From contig JXTB01000018.1 of assembly GCA_002914805.1 (NCBI GenBank), positions 412,318 through 476,317 of the forward strand: a stretch of 64,000 nucleotides of DNA. The letters are read 5' to 3'. The notes below the pieces were generated by a model, which worked only from the letters and a program-made list of their open reading frames with translations, had not been told where the DNA came from and did not search any database. The position numbers and the translations under genes are program-made. Positions within the stretch are counted from its first letter, which is position 1. Each line of letters starts with the position of its first letter. Origin of the DNA: Parasponia andersonii. Lineage: Eukaryota; Streptophyta; Magnoliopsida; Rosales; Cannabaceae. Positions 24,127 to 36,904 of the stretch are shown one piece after another.

Positions 24127-25525
24127 TATCCGATTCGTGATCTAAAAGCATATATTATGTAAGTACTATAAAACTTAACAGATCAAATATTTAATCGCAT
24201 CTTATAACATAACTAGTAAACTAGTCATGTTGCAAATGAAAGTTGCCAGCAAATTTTCTCTTTCAATACATTTACTAAAAATGCTTCATCTTATTATATG
24301 CTTCATGTTTCTCTTCATTTCTACCCACTGAAGAGGGAGATCCTCTATTGATCTCTATCTTCAGGAAGATTTCCTATTTTTTTTCTTCCTATTTTTTGTA
24401 TTTAATATGTCCTTTGGTGTAATGGTCTTTATCCCACATATACTTATTGTCATAGGGGTTAAGTTCTATTAGAAGGATTTATGGTTTTGTTCTATTTTTG
24501 TTATTTTTTTAAAAAAAAAATTATTGTAGATCTGAACCCTTTGTGATTTAGATTTAGAAGATTTTCATCATAAATGTTGCATTGTTCACGATGATAGACT
24601 TTATTAGAATTGATGATGTACTTCGACACAATGAAGGATGAACCATTGTTGCTCTACTTTGTGAATATATGGATCTTATAATTTTTTCAAGGTTCACTAG
24701 CTCCTTAGTATAAATTGATTTTATATTTATTGTGAGTATGGTGAATTCACATTGGTCTAATAATGGAGTTAATATTAGTAATACAAACTCTTTATTAAGA
24801 AATGCTGGTAGTAGCTCTTATCACTTATTTCTCGTTTTAGGAATCAAGTGGTCTATAACATGCTATGCATAATTTACTTTGTATTGTTTTCTTTATTTTT
24901 TGTAGAGCAAACAAAGTTGTTATTATCAAAAGTATTATTTACAATGACAATATGTACTTCAATTGGAATGATTCCTCTAAAATATAAGCTAATTCTCTAA
25001 TCTTATACTTAATATAGCCAAACCAAGTATAAAGAGTTGACTATGACATCAAGAAAAAAAGGAAAAAAAAGCTAAATACACCAAATAACAATTTATTGTC
25101 GTCACTGCATTCGACCCCTATTGGAGAGCCTTTACTCATGAAGTCTCATTGCTTAACATTTACAACATGCCATGGGCATCTTTCTTGAATTTTGAGCAAG
25201 TGTATAAAATATTTGCGAACTTTATAGCTCTTTAGTAGATGCCAACACATTTAGTATAAAGCAGCTTTCCGAGGAGGGAGATCTATAAGTCTCTCTCTTT
25301 CAATCTTCATCTTCCTCTTTTTCTTCTTTTAATAAAATTTACTATTAATAGAAAATAAAAAATAGAAAGCATATTTATAACCAGTATTAGTATCACTTTT
25401 CCCAATGCAAATATTAGAAGATAAATAAAATTATGAAATCAAAGTAAGATACATATTATATTCTTACCAAAGTGGACAAATCATTCATTAGAAAAAAAAA
25501 AGCAAAAATTCCATCATAAGGGGTG
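24127..25525. other. AT-rich spacer
   Basis: No gene recognised. The text is moderately AT-rich with no tandem array or clear element ends. Short open frames lack familiar motifs. Confidence 0.5.
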
Positions 25526-26030
25526 ATAGGTGTCCATTTATACTTAAATGATTATTAATTCTCTATGTTACTTTGGTTATTTTGTGTTAATATGAGACTA
25601 GTTATCTTGTTTTATGTTATTAGGTGTCAAATAAGGAAGGGATTGAAAATGAGTTGAAACATGATGATTGGAGTAAAAATGCAAAACAACGGAGCACTAG
25701 AGCCTCAACGTCGTGATGCTAGAGCCCGTGTACCACTGTGTCAGTTGTAAAGAAGTGAAAACACATGTTTTTAAGTCCATTGACTAGAGACTCAATGTCG
25801 CTGCATCCGAGTTATATTTTAGCTTCTGAATTTCGTGTTTTACACGCCAAGGGCTCTTAATTCGACCCAATATTTGTGACTATGCCATTATATACTATTT
25901 CTATATAAATAGGTCATTCTAGGTCAGATTAAAGGGAGATTAGAGCCACTTAAATACTTAGACCTAAAGAGAGAGATAAGAGGAGAGCTTGGAGGTGGGA
26001 GCTGCTACTATCTTCGAAAACGAGTTTAAA
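25526..26030 (+). repeat. Possible solo-LTR remnant
   Basis: It starts TGATAGGTGTCCATTTATAC, a common form of LTR start in plants, and is less AT-rich than its surroundings. It has a TATA-like TATATAAATAGG-type motif near 25899-25911, followed by a purine-rich GAGAGAGATAAGAGGAGAGC stretch. No second copy, right end or target duplication was identified here, so this remains a guess from style. Confidence 0.35.
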
Positions 26031-27426
26031 TTATTTAAAAAAAAAATGTTAAAAAGAAAAAGAATGGCAAATTTTTTATTTTTAATTATTCAATAATTAT
26101 TATTTTCACATAGAATGATAAAAAAAGGAAATTTTTGCCATTCTCTCTCCTTTTTTTTTAAAAAAAATTCATTATATAGAAAAATTAACTCTTGAAAAAA
26201 GGGCAAAACAAGAATTTTTTAAACTTTTGTTATTCATTTTTTAAAATTGTTTTGAATATTTGAAATTCTTTTTATTTTTAATAATTATTATTTTCACTTA
26301 AAATAATTTTTTATAGAAAAAAAAGAAAGACAAAATAATTGGTTTCAATTTTTATTACTTTTATTATATATTTTATGAGTTTAAAGGGTAAAATTGTCTT
26401 TTTTAACAATTAAAGTTCTAATTTTGGCTAAATACATGTGTCCGATCTTATTTGATAAGAAAATACAAATTGAAGATTTAATTTGATATAAATGGAAAGG
26501 TTAGGATTTCTTTTTCAGAAAATACTAAAGGTGGTGTGTTTTTTTTTTTTTAATTATTCCATAGTAAAATAATAGATGAAAATTGTGTGAGACTCACAGT
26601 TTTTGGGGTATGAGTAGACAATGAGCAAAAAAAGAAATCTTGTGTTCACTTTTTTTTTAGGAAATGAGAAAGAAAGAGAGATGAATTATTTTAACCCAAA
26701 TAAAAGATGGATTAAAACTTAAAATAGTTCCTTCTAACGGTGTTATTTTAACCCATTACTAAATTGTACAATCATCTTTTGCATACAAAATAAGTGATTG
26801 AACTATTTAGTCCATTTCCATTACTAAATATTCCTATTGAGAGGGGGGCAAAGCTAAAAACGCACAGAATTTTTTTTTTTTGGATTCTTTTCTTCATAAA
26901 TTTTTCTAATTTTTTATCTTTGTTTTACCCCCTCCCTTTTTAGGACTGACTTTAGTTGAATTTAGTTGAGTTTTTAAAAGTAATTAAGGTTCAAAACAAT
27001 TTGAAGAGTTAAAAAACGAAGTATTTTGTTTACTCAAACATAAAACTTTTTTACCATAAAAATATATGGGTGTGATTAAAACTTTAATTACCAAGTGGGG
27101 AAAAACTTGAATTTTTTAAAATATAAGTAAAACTTATAAATTTAAAATTCAATAATGGCAAATAAAGGCATTTAGTAGGGGCAAATAGGAGTATAATTAA
27201 TTTTTTAAAATAAAAATACATGTAAAAAAAAAAAAAAAAAAAGTTTAGGGGGCAACTGCCTCCCTTTCCCTTATTGGCTCTGCGAATGATTGTTCCTATT
27301 GCTTTTGGAAATAATTTTATTCATAAACATCATTGTCATTATTATTATTAATTTATAATAGATGAAAAAAAAAAGGACTTGTTAGACCATCTTAAATGGT
27401 TTTCGTTATTTCAACAGAATTAGTAA

Positions 27427-27461
<35 letters not shown>

Positions 27462-29278
27462 CTCACACACATTAACAAATAAAGAAAAAGTATGAAAATT
27501 TAATTAGTATATAAAAGTTTTGGTTTAACGAAAGTTTGTAAAGGAAATTTAAATATAGTTAATTTGCTGTTAATTAATTTTCCTTTTTCCTTTTTCAAGT
27601 CTATGCAAACACGTATTACAAAAAAACATATTTATACGCTTTGATGATGAGTGATTAGCATTCGTCATGGTTTTGTTAGCTTTCACTACTTTAACACATT
27701 GACATATGTTTTTTCTTTTCATTTGTTAAAATTAATTACGCCTTTTAAATTTTTTATCCATTTAGAATTAAAAATGTTATTATTTTGTACTTATTTTGTC
27801 ATTACTAAGACTCGTGCTTATATACTAGTATGGTTAAAACACAGATAGGACAGGATGTTATAACATTCGGATTGGCAGACCAACAAAATTAAGCTCTGGA
27901 ACCAGCGTTAGTCTGTATCTATACTAATATATAGAAAGAGCAATCAACTTGGTTTTCATGCTTTGATCCAGCTGTTTCATTTTTTTTAATACTTTTTCTT
28001 TTTCGATTTCGTAACCTTTTATCCTGACTGCCTATAGCTATGCACCTCTTAGTAAAGTTATTCTCTAAATGTTCAGGAGTGCTTAGCTGTCCTAATTAAT
28101 AAATTAAATCACTACAGATTTTTTACTAAAAGAAAAATTTATCCAATGTTTATAAACTATCATAATTCACAACTTTATCTCTAATTACACTTAAAAGAAT
28201 TTTTCTCACAATAACTTTGTAACTGAAATTCTTTCTTTATTTCTCTCTTGAAATTTTTTTTTTTGTTGGGATAAAAAATAGAGTTACGAAAGAATCTAAT
28301 TATAGGCTAAAATCTTTCTTTTTTACATAGGCGGTAGCCTACGATGATTGTCTATTGTCAACAAAATTGGATTTTAATAGTAGAAATAAAAAAATATATT
28401 CTTATATTTTATTATCAAAAAATATGACTGATTACTATTTTTATCTACCCATATTTTTTGACATCTCCGTAGGTGTCTAAGAAGAAAATGGTGTCTTCTA
28501 CAAATTTCAAATATGAAACTTGCACTCTATTTTGTGTTTTGGGTTAGAAAGATTTGGACTCATTTTTTAAATGGGTGGTGAAGTAAATTGGTAGGTTCCA
28601 GGGAGTGACATTACAATTTGGATATTTTGTTGAGTTGCTATGCTATCAAGAAACGAAATCAATTCAAAATAATTTGCTGACTTTTGCTTATGTTGCTTTT
28701 CAAGATTTAGTTCTTTTTCACTTATTTTTACATATTTCTTTATTTTGTTTTGTATGCTTTTTCTGCTTTTGGACAAATTAATAGGCCTTGCTTGTTTTCT
28801 TTTGGGAAAATTGGTGTTTTGAGGGATTGAGATAGGTAAGGTAGTTTTGAGATGGGGCTTTGATTTTGAATACCATAATACCAAATTTATTATGCTATTT
28901 TCCGCTTAATTTGATTAAAATAATTTTTTTTAGTAATTATGTCTATATGTTTTGTTTGGTTATTGTCTCTATTTATTTTATTTTATAAACATAAAATGAG
29001 AGAAGGTTAGCATTTTATGTGCAGGGATGGTGGAAAATGCTGTTTGTATTTGCTCTTGAACGTCTAGCCAAATGTTGAAGTAGTGAAACACAATGCTAAA
29101 TGTCTTAGATTTCAATATTTTTTTTGTTAAAGAAATTAGAATAGGCACTCTTCTAGCAATGTTCCGAATCCTGTTACGAATTTTCATGGAACTTTATTTT
29201 CTTTAGTGACATCATTAGTTTTTGGTTAAATGAAATTTTTGAGTTTGTGGGGCTCTGGTGATTTTTCTGTTTTAGCAG
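26031..29278. other. AT-rich spacer
   Basis: No gene seen. It includes repeated TTTTTATTTTTAATTATT / ATTATTATTTTCAC blocks (26074-26115 and 26267-26297), a (TA)n tract at 27428-27463, and long A or T runs. The stretch just before 29279 ends in a pyrimidine-rich TTTTAGCAG and probably represents intron of the pseudogene below. Confidence 0.5.
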
Positions 29279-29615
29279 GACAAGACTAGCCAATTTAGCA
29301 ATGGAAGAGCATATGTTAGTCAAGCCCAAGATGCCATTGCAAATATGATGGCAAAAGGTTCAGCTTTTGGACACGATGCCATGAACAGGGCTAAAGCATC
29401 AGTTGCAAAGCAGTGGATCTTCAAAGGCTATTGCTTTTGAAAGGAGAGTCGGGCTTACGGAAAAATTGATAGTTGGGATTTCAGTCATTAATAAGAAAGT
29501 AAAACCAGTTGATAGAAGGCTTCAAGTATCTGATATAACAGTGGCTGCAATATTTGCTGCAAAAAGGAAAGTCCATAATACATGGTCAGCTGTAAAACAA
29601 GCAGGAATGGAATAA
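29279..29615 (+). pseudogene. Exon remnant similar to binding partner of ACD11 (BPA1-like)
   Basis: The forward strand encodes DAIANMMAKGSAFGHDAMN, then in another frame RRVGLTEKLIVGISVINKK, followed by QVSDITVAAIFAAKRK. From memory these resemble the C-terminal half of plant RRM proteins called binding partner of ACD11 (typically ...GLTEKLSVGIS.VNEKVK..D.RLQVSDKT.AAIFAAERK). It starts after an apparent 3' splice site (TTTTAGCAG, 29270-29278), so it derives from genomic DNA rather than a processed retrocopy. A frameshift lies near 29398-29404, and a stop at 29613-29615 cuts the reading before the usual tail. The RRM-encoding part was not found upstream. I infer a non-functional duplicate fragment; the family name is moderately certain. 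Confidence 0.6.
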
Positions 29616-30887
29616 TTACCCTATAACTAAATCATCTATGTGTCTTCAGTTTGCACATTTTGCAGAACCTCATAATTTGTTTTACATCAGTTATAATAAA
29701 TTCTGAGAATGCTGACAAATTAAGCATAATAATTATTTTTCTTGCATACTAGTTCAAAATGTTAGAACAATTAGAATTGTAGTTGGGATATTTCTAAGGC
29801 CTTGACAGGGTTCCACTATTTCTTGATTTTGGTTACTGAATGTGTCAAATTTCTTACTACATGAAGTCGCTTAACATAGCAGAATTTAGGAGAAAAATGC
29901 CTTTGCTTGGTGGTTGTTATAATACGCCAAGTACACCTCTGATTCGGGTGTTAATTAATTGTCTATTGAGATGCTTTTGCAATGGTCCATTTCTATTCTT
30001 GTTGAGGTGTTTTTAACAATTTGGCGGCAAGAGTCCTTTATTCATAGGATCTTTAATAACCTTGTTTTAATGGTCCAAAACGATTTTGAGACATTGATAT
30101 ATGGTGAAAAGAATAATTTTATTTCTCTAAGCTTAGAGTATGTCTTTTGGTAGTCTAATTGGTATCCAGCAGTTTAGTAATTTTTTTAAAAAATGTAACT
30201 GTGAATTGATGTGCAACAGAATAATTATTATGGTTTGTCAGCATTCTCGGAACTACATTCCTGTTAAATGGGTCTATGTAATATCCCTTGTTTTGTATGA
30301 ATATTCTATCAGCCTAATCGTATATACTTTCTCCTTTTCGTTTCTAGTGTATAATAATGTATTTCTTCTCTCTCATCGCTTAGTTAGAACTTTCTGCATG
30401 TAACACTAAACCAAAATGCACGAAGGTTTTAATTTCTCAAGTTCCAAGGTAAAAGTTCATGGATATATTTTCTTAGTGAGTTGTATGAGCTCACCACTAC
30501 TCATCTCTTTGGTGATATATTTTTTCTCGCTCATCTCTCTATTTGTGGATATAGATTAAAAAAAATATCAAAAGTAAAACAACTTCATCTTTCTTTCTTC
30601 CAGGAGGTATTTCGATGTGAGTTTGATCAACAGGTCCATACGGCCAGTCTTAGAAACATTTATCGACAAAAAAATCAATTTCCTCGTTTATTTTAGTTCT
30701 GTACTTCTTTTTATTTATAGTATTAAAGGGCTATGCACAGTCCAGTTTTATTATGGTTTAATTGTGTCTGAGTGGTTGGATGTTACAACAAACTAACTTT
30801 AGCTTTGAGCTCGACACACTCATGTCAAATGTGTGTGAGCAATCTCGACACACAAATAGTCCTACCCTTTTCTTGAAAAAATATCTT
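29616..30887. other. Spacer after the BPA1-like remnant
   Basis: No gene recognised. Base composition up to about 30700 is slightly less AT-rich than the surroundings and may be former intron or 3' sequence of the same duplicated locus; several short open frames have no known motif. Confidence 0.45.
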
Positions 30888-30929
30888 TCACGTACATGCT
30901 TGTATAGAAAAACAAGGGAGAGATTTTGA

Positions 30930-31180
30930 AGGGGAACAAGAAAGAGCGAGTGAAGGAGACCAAGGTAGAGAGCAAAGGAAAAAGAAAGAAAGGTATAAGA
31001 GTGATTTTCTCATCAGAGAGCAAGAGAGAGAAAGGGTGAAAGTGAGATAGAGGGAGAGAGAATGTGAACTTGAGAGAGTGACTTTAACTAGAGAGAGCAA
31101 ATATGTCAGATTGAGGAGGGCTATGGGGAAAGGAATGAGAGCTTGTGAAGAAATAACAGACCAATAGCTGAATTAGAGAG
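30930..31180. repeat. GA-rich purine tract
   Basis: Dense GAGAGA, GAAAG and AGAGAGC motifs on the plus strand leading into the tandem array that follows. No coding meaning. Confidence 0.6.
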
Positions 31181-31508
31181 AGAGAGAGAGAGGAGTTAAT
31201 CATAGTGGAAAATAGAGAGATAGAGGAATAATGTTTAGGTTAAAGAGTTTTATTGGAGATAAATCTAATAGCATGCAAATGTAAGTAAAACATTCTAAGG
31301 TTCTAAGATTAAAAGATGATAATAGAATTAACTATTATTAGTATATGAGAGAGTTAGATTCAGAGAATGAGTTAATCATAGTGGGTAATAGATAGATAGA
31401 GGAATATTAGGTTGGAGTGTTTTATTAAAGAGAGAGTAGACTTGTGGGGAGTTAAACATAGTGGATGGTAGAGAGTTAGAGGAATAATGTTTGGGTTGGA
31501 AAGTTTTA

Positions 31509-31587
<79 letters not shown>

Positions 31588-32096
31588 AATCATAGTAGGT
31601 GATAAAAAAGTTGAGGAATAGTAATTTGGTTGGAGAGTTTTTAATTGAAAATAGAATTTAGTAGCACGTAAATCAGTGAAAATGAGTGAGTAGCAATGAT
31701 TATTCAAGAGAGATGGAGAGTGAGGAGTAAATCATAGTAGATAATAGACAGATAGAGGAATGATGTTTGGGTTAGAGAGTTTTATTAGAGACAGAATTTG
31801 ATAGCACAATTGTAAAATATTCTAAGGTTTCAAGACTAAAAATGATAATATAAATGATAATATAAATAATGATCACTATTAATGTGTGTGTGTGAGAGAG
31901 AGAGAGAGTGGATTGTGGAGAATGAGTTAATTGTAGTGGCTGACAGAGAGAGAGGAATAATTTTTTGGTTAGAGAGTTTTATTGGAGAGAGAGAGAGAGA
32001 GGTTCATTGGAGATAGAATTTGATAGCGCACAAATGTGAGTAAAACATCTTGAGGTTCTAAGACTGAAGAATTATAATAGAATTTATGATAATTTT

Positions 32097-32139
<43 letters not shown>

Positions 32140-32294
32140 GTTAATCATAATGGGTGATAGAGAGATAGAGGGATATATATTGGGTTAAAATCTTATTAGA
32201 GAGCATTTGACAACGCACAAATATGAGTAAAACTTCCAAAGGTTTCAAGACCAAAAGTTGATAATAGAACTAATGACGATTTTAGTGTGTGTGC

Positions 32295-32333
<39 letters not shown>

Positions 32334-32990
32334 GAGTTAATCGTAGTGGGTAATAGAGATAGATGCATAATGTTTGTTTTAGGGAGTTTTCTTGGAAATA
32401 AATTTAATAGCGCACAAATATAAATAAAATATTCTATGGTTCCAAGATTAAAAGATGATAATATTAACTTTGATTAATGTATAAGAGAGAGGGGATTGGG
32501 GAGAATGAGTTAATCATAGTGGATGATAGAAAGAGGAATAATGTGGGTTAGAGAGTTTTATTGAAGAGAAAAAGAGAAGATTTGGGAGGAGTTAATCATA
32601 GTGGGTGATATAGAGAGAATAATGTTTGGGTTGGAAAGTTTTAATTGAGAGAGAGAGTAGATTGGGGAGGAGTTAATCATAGTGGGTGAAAAAAAACAAA
32701 AAAGATATGAATAATATTTTGTTTGGAGAGTTTTATTAGAAATGGAATTTGATAGCATATGAATCAGTCAAAATGAGTAAGTAGCAATAATTATGAGAGA
32801 GAGAGAGAGGAGTAGATCACAGTCGGTAATAGATAGGTAGAGATATAATGTTTGGATTAGAGAAATAATGTTTCGGTTAGTGAGTTTTATTGGAGATAAA
32901 ATTTGATAGCTCAAAAATCTGAGTAGAACATTCTAAGACTAAAAAATGATAATAGGAATAATGATTATTTGGTAGGTATTGAGATTAAAA
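31180..32990 (+). repeat. Degenerate tandem array built around GA/GT microsatellites
   Basis: About twelve irregular units of roughly 80-210 bp. Each full unit reads: a (GA)n tract, GTTAATCATAGTGGGT, TAGAGAGATAGAGGAATAAT, GTTTGGGTTAGAGAG, TTTTATTGGAGATA, AATTTGATAGCAC, GTGAGTAAAACATTC, and CTAAGATTAAAAGATGATAA. Occurrences of the GTTAATCATAGTGG block or variants lie near 31194, 31371, 31450, 31586, 31722, 31926, 32136, 32336, 32510, 32590, 32672 and 32812. A compound (GT)n(GA)n tract is at 31510-31577, with further GA tracts at 32100-32135 and 32297-32330. Unit length varies through internal truncation and microsatellite change. No open frame of note. Confidence 0.8.
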
Positions 32991-32999
32991 GATGAAACT

Positions 33000-34554
33000 A
33001 AAAAAAATAAAGACTAGATATGGAACCCATATTGTCTGAGGAATACAAGTTCAAAATTAGGGTAATTATTTAATCCCTCCTTTCAAAATTAGGGATCGAG
33101 TCCTCATAGCTCAAGAGTCGTTGAATCCTCCAAGGTTATTTTGAATGATCCAAAAGCCATAGCCAGGGGTAATGGGTGAGAGGCATTTATTATGTCAAAA
33201 ATGGTAACCGGTTCCTTACCTTTACTAAGCATTCTCTTCCTTAAGCCTGAAATTTTGAACATAAAAAACCATTAACAAAGGAGCTCCTAAGAAGACCAGG
33301 AATTGGGTTCACTCGATGATTGAACTGTAATGATTCGAATAGCTGCAACGGCGAAATAAAATAACACAACTCTTGGAATCTTTTTAGATCGCCTTTTGTT
33401 TTCTTGGGAAATTTTGTCATTCTTCTTTCTTCTCCAGAAATTCTAAAGTGACCTTCCAAAACATAAAGGAAAAAATTCATTAAATATGCGTTTTTAGCAA
33501 ATGGGTCTGAAGATTCTTATAGGTGGCTCAAACTACAGGACTGGCTAAAGGGGTAGGCGAGACAGGTAATTGCATAAGGCCCATTCAGCAATAAAGATCC
33601 CACAATTATATAACTCGTACTAAGAAATTTAATTCTATTTTTAGGCTTTAATTTGATTTGTTTTAAGAGTTATATCTCCTGCTATATTTAATTTCAATCT
33701 CTTAACATATATATGATACCATCTTTATCTAGGTCTAGGAAAAAAAATTAAAATAAATAAATAAAGCAAAGAAAAAAAGAAAATACTCACAAAAACTATG
33801 ACGTCTTTAAATTATTTTCTTACGGGAAAAAAAATGAACGCTTACTCTCTTGTTTTTGAGGAAAGTAGGTTTAGTATGGCATTTCAATTATTATTATTAT
33901 TTTAAAAAAAATAAGGTCAAGGTTTTTTTTGAAACTTTAGTTTTATACGGTTTATAGAGTATAAATACAACTCTTTAATATGCGGAGTACCGTACCAAAG
34001 AGATAAAGTTTTTGCTTCTTGTTTATTTGTTTTTCGGCAAAAAGGTTTATGATGTGTACTTTTCAAGTTGCATCAGATTGGTACGTGTCGGGCTTGACTC
34101 AACGCTTTCTTCTTTTTTTTTTTCTTTTTAAACTTTGTTACTTTTTTCTTTTTTTTTTTTCTGGTTTCCTTTTTAATTCTTTGTTTTTTATTAAAACTTT
34201 TTGGTAAATATTTTTAATCACACTTAAATATTATGAAAAATACGATACATATAGTATCTAAGTAAATTAGACGGGGAGAGGGGGGAGGAAGATGACTTGT
34301 ATCCAACCATATTACCTAAGTCTCTATGTAAATTAAAGAAAAAAAAAGTTTAATGAAAGTATCGTACTATATTACAGGTATCCTTCAGAAATTTTAAGTA
34401 TCCTTTTGTGGATACCATATGCATTTTATAAAGATAGATACTTATGCTATCTAGGCAAAATGGAAAGGAAAAAAAAAAAAAAAGTAAGAAAGGTTATTAT
34501 AGGTATCCCATCGTACCTTAATTCTTAAGTAAATTGATATATATATATATATAT
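33000..34554. other. AT-rich spacer with repeated TATC motifs
   Basis: No gene. From about 34235 there are repeated phrases of the type GATA(C)TTATGCTATCTA(A/G)G followed by a purine run (34243-34280, 34430-34475, and again at 35158-35195), suggesting an old dispersed or tandem repeat. A tract of TA repeats ends the segment. Confidence 0.45.
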
Positions 34555-34789
34555 GGACACCAATCCAGTAGGTATTTTTTTTTATCTATGCATAGGTATC
34601 AATTTGACTAATGAAAATTTAACATGTACATTTTTTTATTGTAAAAAATAAAAAAGAGAAAGAGCATTAATGATGCACGTCTTTTCATGCACTTCATTAT
34701 AACTATTAGATCACCGTTAGATGGTGATCCAACGGCTAAAAAAAAATACTTACCCATAAGTGAAAAAAAAATACCTATTAGTTTGGCAA

Positions 34790-34790
<1 letters not shown>
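34555..34790 (-). mobile_element. (TA)n-flanked MITE, copy 1
   Basis: 236 bp between two TA-repeat tracts (34538-34554 and 34791-34820). Read on the minus strand it aligns end to end with 55542-55766 and 55781-56013. Ends contain the inverted motif (T/C)CA(A/G)TAGGTATTTTTTTT. Internal blocks GCATCATTAATGCTCTTTCTC and AAATTTTCATT are shared. No coding capacity. Rice Micron elements are a known precedent for MITEs sitting in TA microsatellites; membership in that group is inference. Confidence 0.75.
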
Positions 34791-34820
<30 letters not shown>

Positions 34821-34824
<4 letters not shown>

Positions 34825-36900
34825 ACATAAAATTATATATTAAAAACAAATACACACATACACTTTTAGGTATCTTACTATGCTATCAAATAGTATACGG
34901 GATATGTGAATGGGAGTTGGGGATTTTATTGTAAGTATATACTATGTTACTAATGGTATCAAGGGGTTTTTTTCTTTGGAAAAAAAAAAAAAAAGATGAC
35001 ACCGTAAGTATGATACCGTATTATTTGTAGTCAAAATTGAGAAGGGAATTTAAGAGGTTAGTTTTGATATCGTAACAAATTACTCATAATGTCAATTTGG
35101 TAAATTGGAAGGGAATTTTGGGCATTTTATATAAAAAAAATACCTTAAGTAATTTATAAAGATACTTTACTTATGTTATCTAAGAAATTAGAAAAAGATT
35201 TGGTATTCTTTATTTCACAAAAAAAAAAATTTACCGATTGACTTTAGAGAAATTTAGATTGATAATCAATATTTAAAATTTGATTAAATAGATGTCCATT
35301 TTTTTTAAAAAATTATATAGCTAAATATTCAAATATATATTTTTACATTTTTTAGTTAATGAACTGAATATTTAAATTTTTATGCTTAGTATATAAACAT
35401 AAGAATCAGACATTTTGTTATAACATTTGAAAAATTAATATTTACTTAAATTGGGCTCAAAATTCGATCATTTTGCTTTAAGATCCTTGATTTTATTAAG
35501 AATTTTGATATCTATGCACTCAAAAATAAGAATTTCAATATATGTCAGTGTAAAAAATTACTCAAAAATGTTTAGTGGTGTAATTATTAATTTATTGTTG
35601 CTAAAGTCCAAAAATAATTACTCACTAAAATAGAATTTAAATTAGGAGAAAAAATTATCAAATTTTGGTCAAAAACGAATCTGAAAACTATAAATTAAAT
35701 GGCTAAATAAACAAATGAATGTTTTCAAAAATAAAAATGCGTCAGTGGCCCTTTTATTTAAGGTTCTTTTTCTTGTATTTTTAAAATAGTTTAACCCACT
35801 TGTCTAGTTTCGAAACATTTTTTGTACAGGCCGTACTTTTAAAGAATAAGCTACATTTTCTATTTCAATGTAAAAGGCTCTTTACTTTTATTAACTAATA
35901 TTTTTGAGAAAATTTGATTTTATACGATAAATTTTCAAAACAATGAAAAATCCCAAATACTAAAATTGTTTGAAAATGTTTTGAATTTATTTAAAAAAAA
36001 TACTATTTTTAAAAGTATTTAGAATAGTATCATTTTTTATTAATTGATAAAATATTTGAGGTTACTAGTTAAGTTATTTGAAGTAACCAGATAAGTTACT
36101 TCAAGTAACTCGATTAGTTACCCCAAGTAACCTAACTGATTACTTTGAATACTAGTGAAAAGTACTAATTTTGTAAAAAAATAAAAAATAGGTATTTTTC
36201 TAAATATTTATTTAAAGTGTTGTTTTTCTAAAAAATATTTAAATGTATATTTTTCTAAATCAATTTGGGATTTTTTTAAAAATTCAGCCCATTCGGAATT
36301 TTTCAATTTTTTGTGCTTTGAAACTGGAATTTTGTAAGAAGTACAATTTTTTTTAAATTAAATAGTAATTCTTTGAGAAATTATAATAGATAATCAATTT
36401 TTTAAATTGATTTAAGTAGTTGTCCTTGTTTTAAACTTTTATAGCTAAATATCCATTATTTTTAAAGTCTTACCTAAGGGTTGTTCTGTTTTTCCATTTG
36501 TGCCCTTTCTTTAATAGGTTAGGTTTTTTTTTTGTTTGTACTCTCTCTCTCTCTCTCTCTCTCCTTGTTGAGAATATGAGATTTTGATCTTTTTTGCAGT
36601 TCTCTTTGTTGAGAATTTGATCTTTTTTTGCAGTGTTGTTTTTGTTTTTCCAACTGTTTCTTCTTTTTTGACGCTGTGTTCTTCTACAGCTTGCGAAATA
36701 TACTAATTCAATTATTGAGTATGGATTTTCTTTGAATTTTTATTTTTTTTAGGTTAGTTTTTTATTTGATTTTGGGACTTTAATTTTTATTGCTAATTAT
36801 ATTGCTATTATAGTTAATTTTTTTTAATATAAACTTGTTCTTGTTAGTGATTGGTTTGTCATTAAATAGTCAAATTAATTATCCTTTTTATGTCTATCTA
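34821..36900. other. AT-rich spacer
   Basis: No gene recognised. It contains the 22-bp dyad array listed separately and a (CT)n tract at 36541-36563. Low-complexity A/T runs dominate. Confidence 0.5.
36071..36158. repeat. 22-bp tandem array with an internal dyad
   Basis: Four adjoining 22-bp units at 36071, 36093, 36115 and 36137. Each contains a small inverted repeat of the form AGTTACTT-AAGTAACT; unit 2 (AAGTTACTTCAAGTAACT) is nearly a perfect palindrome. The units diverge progressively to the right. No known regulatory site was recognised. Confidence 0.75.
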
Positions 36901-36904
36901 GCAA

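Noticed and set aside
30481-30696. 71-residue plus-strand frame as a small gene
   Set aside because: No recognisable domain, no clear promoter context, and the length is within chance for this region.
31372-31707. 111-residue minus-strand frame with Ser-Leu and His-Thr runs
   Set aside because: It translates the GA and GT microsatellites of the tandem array.
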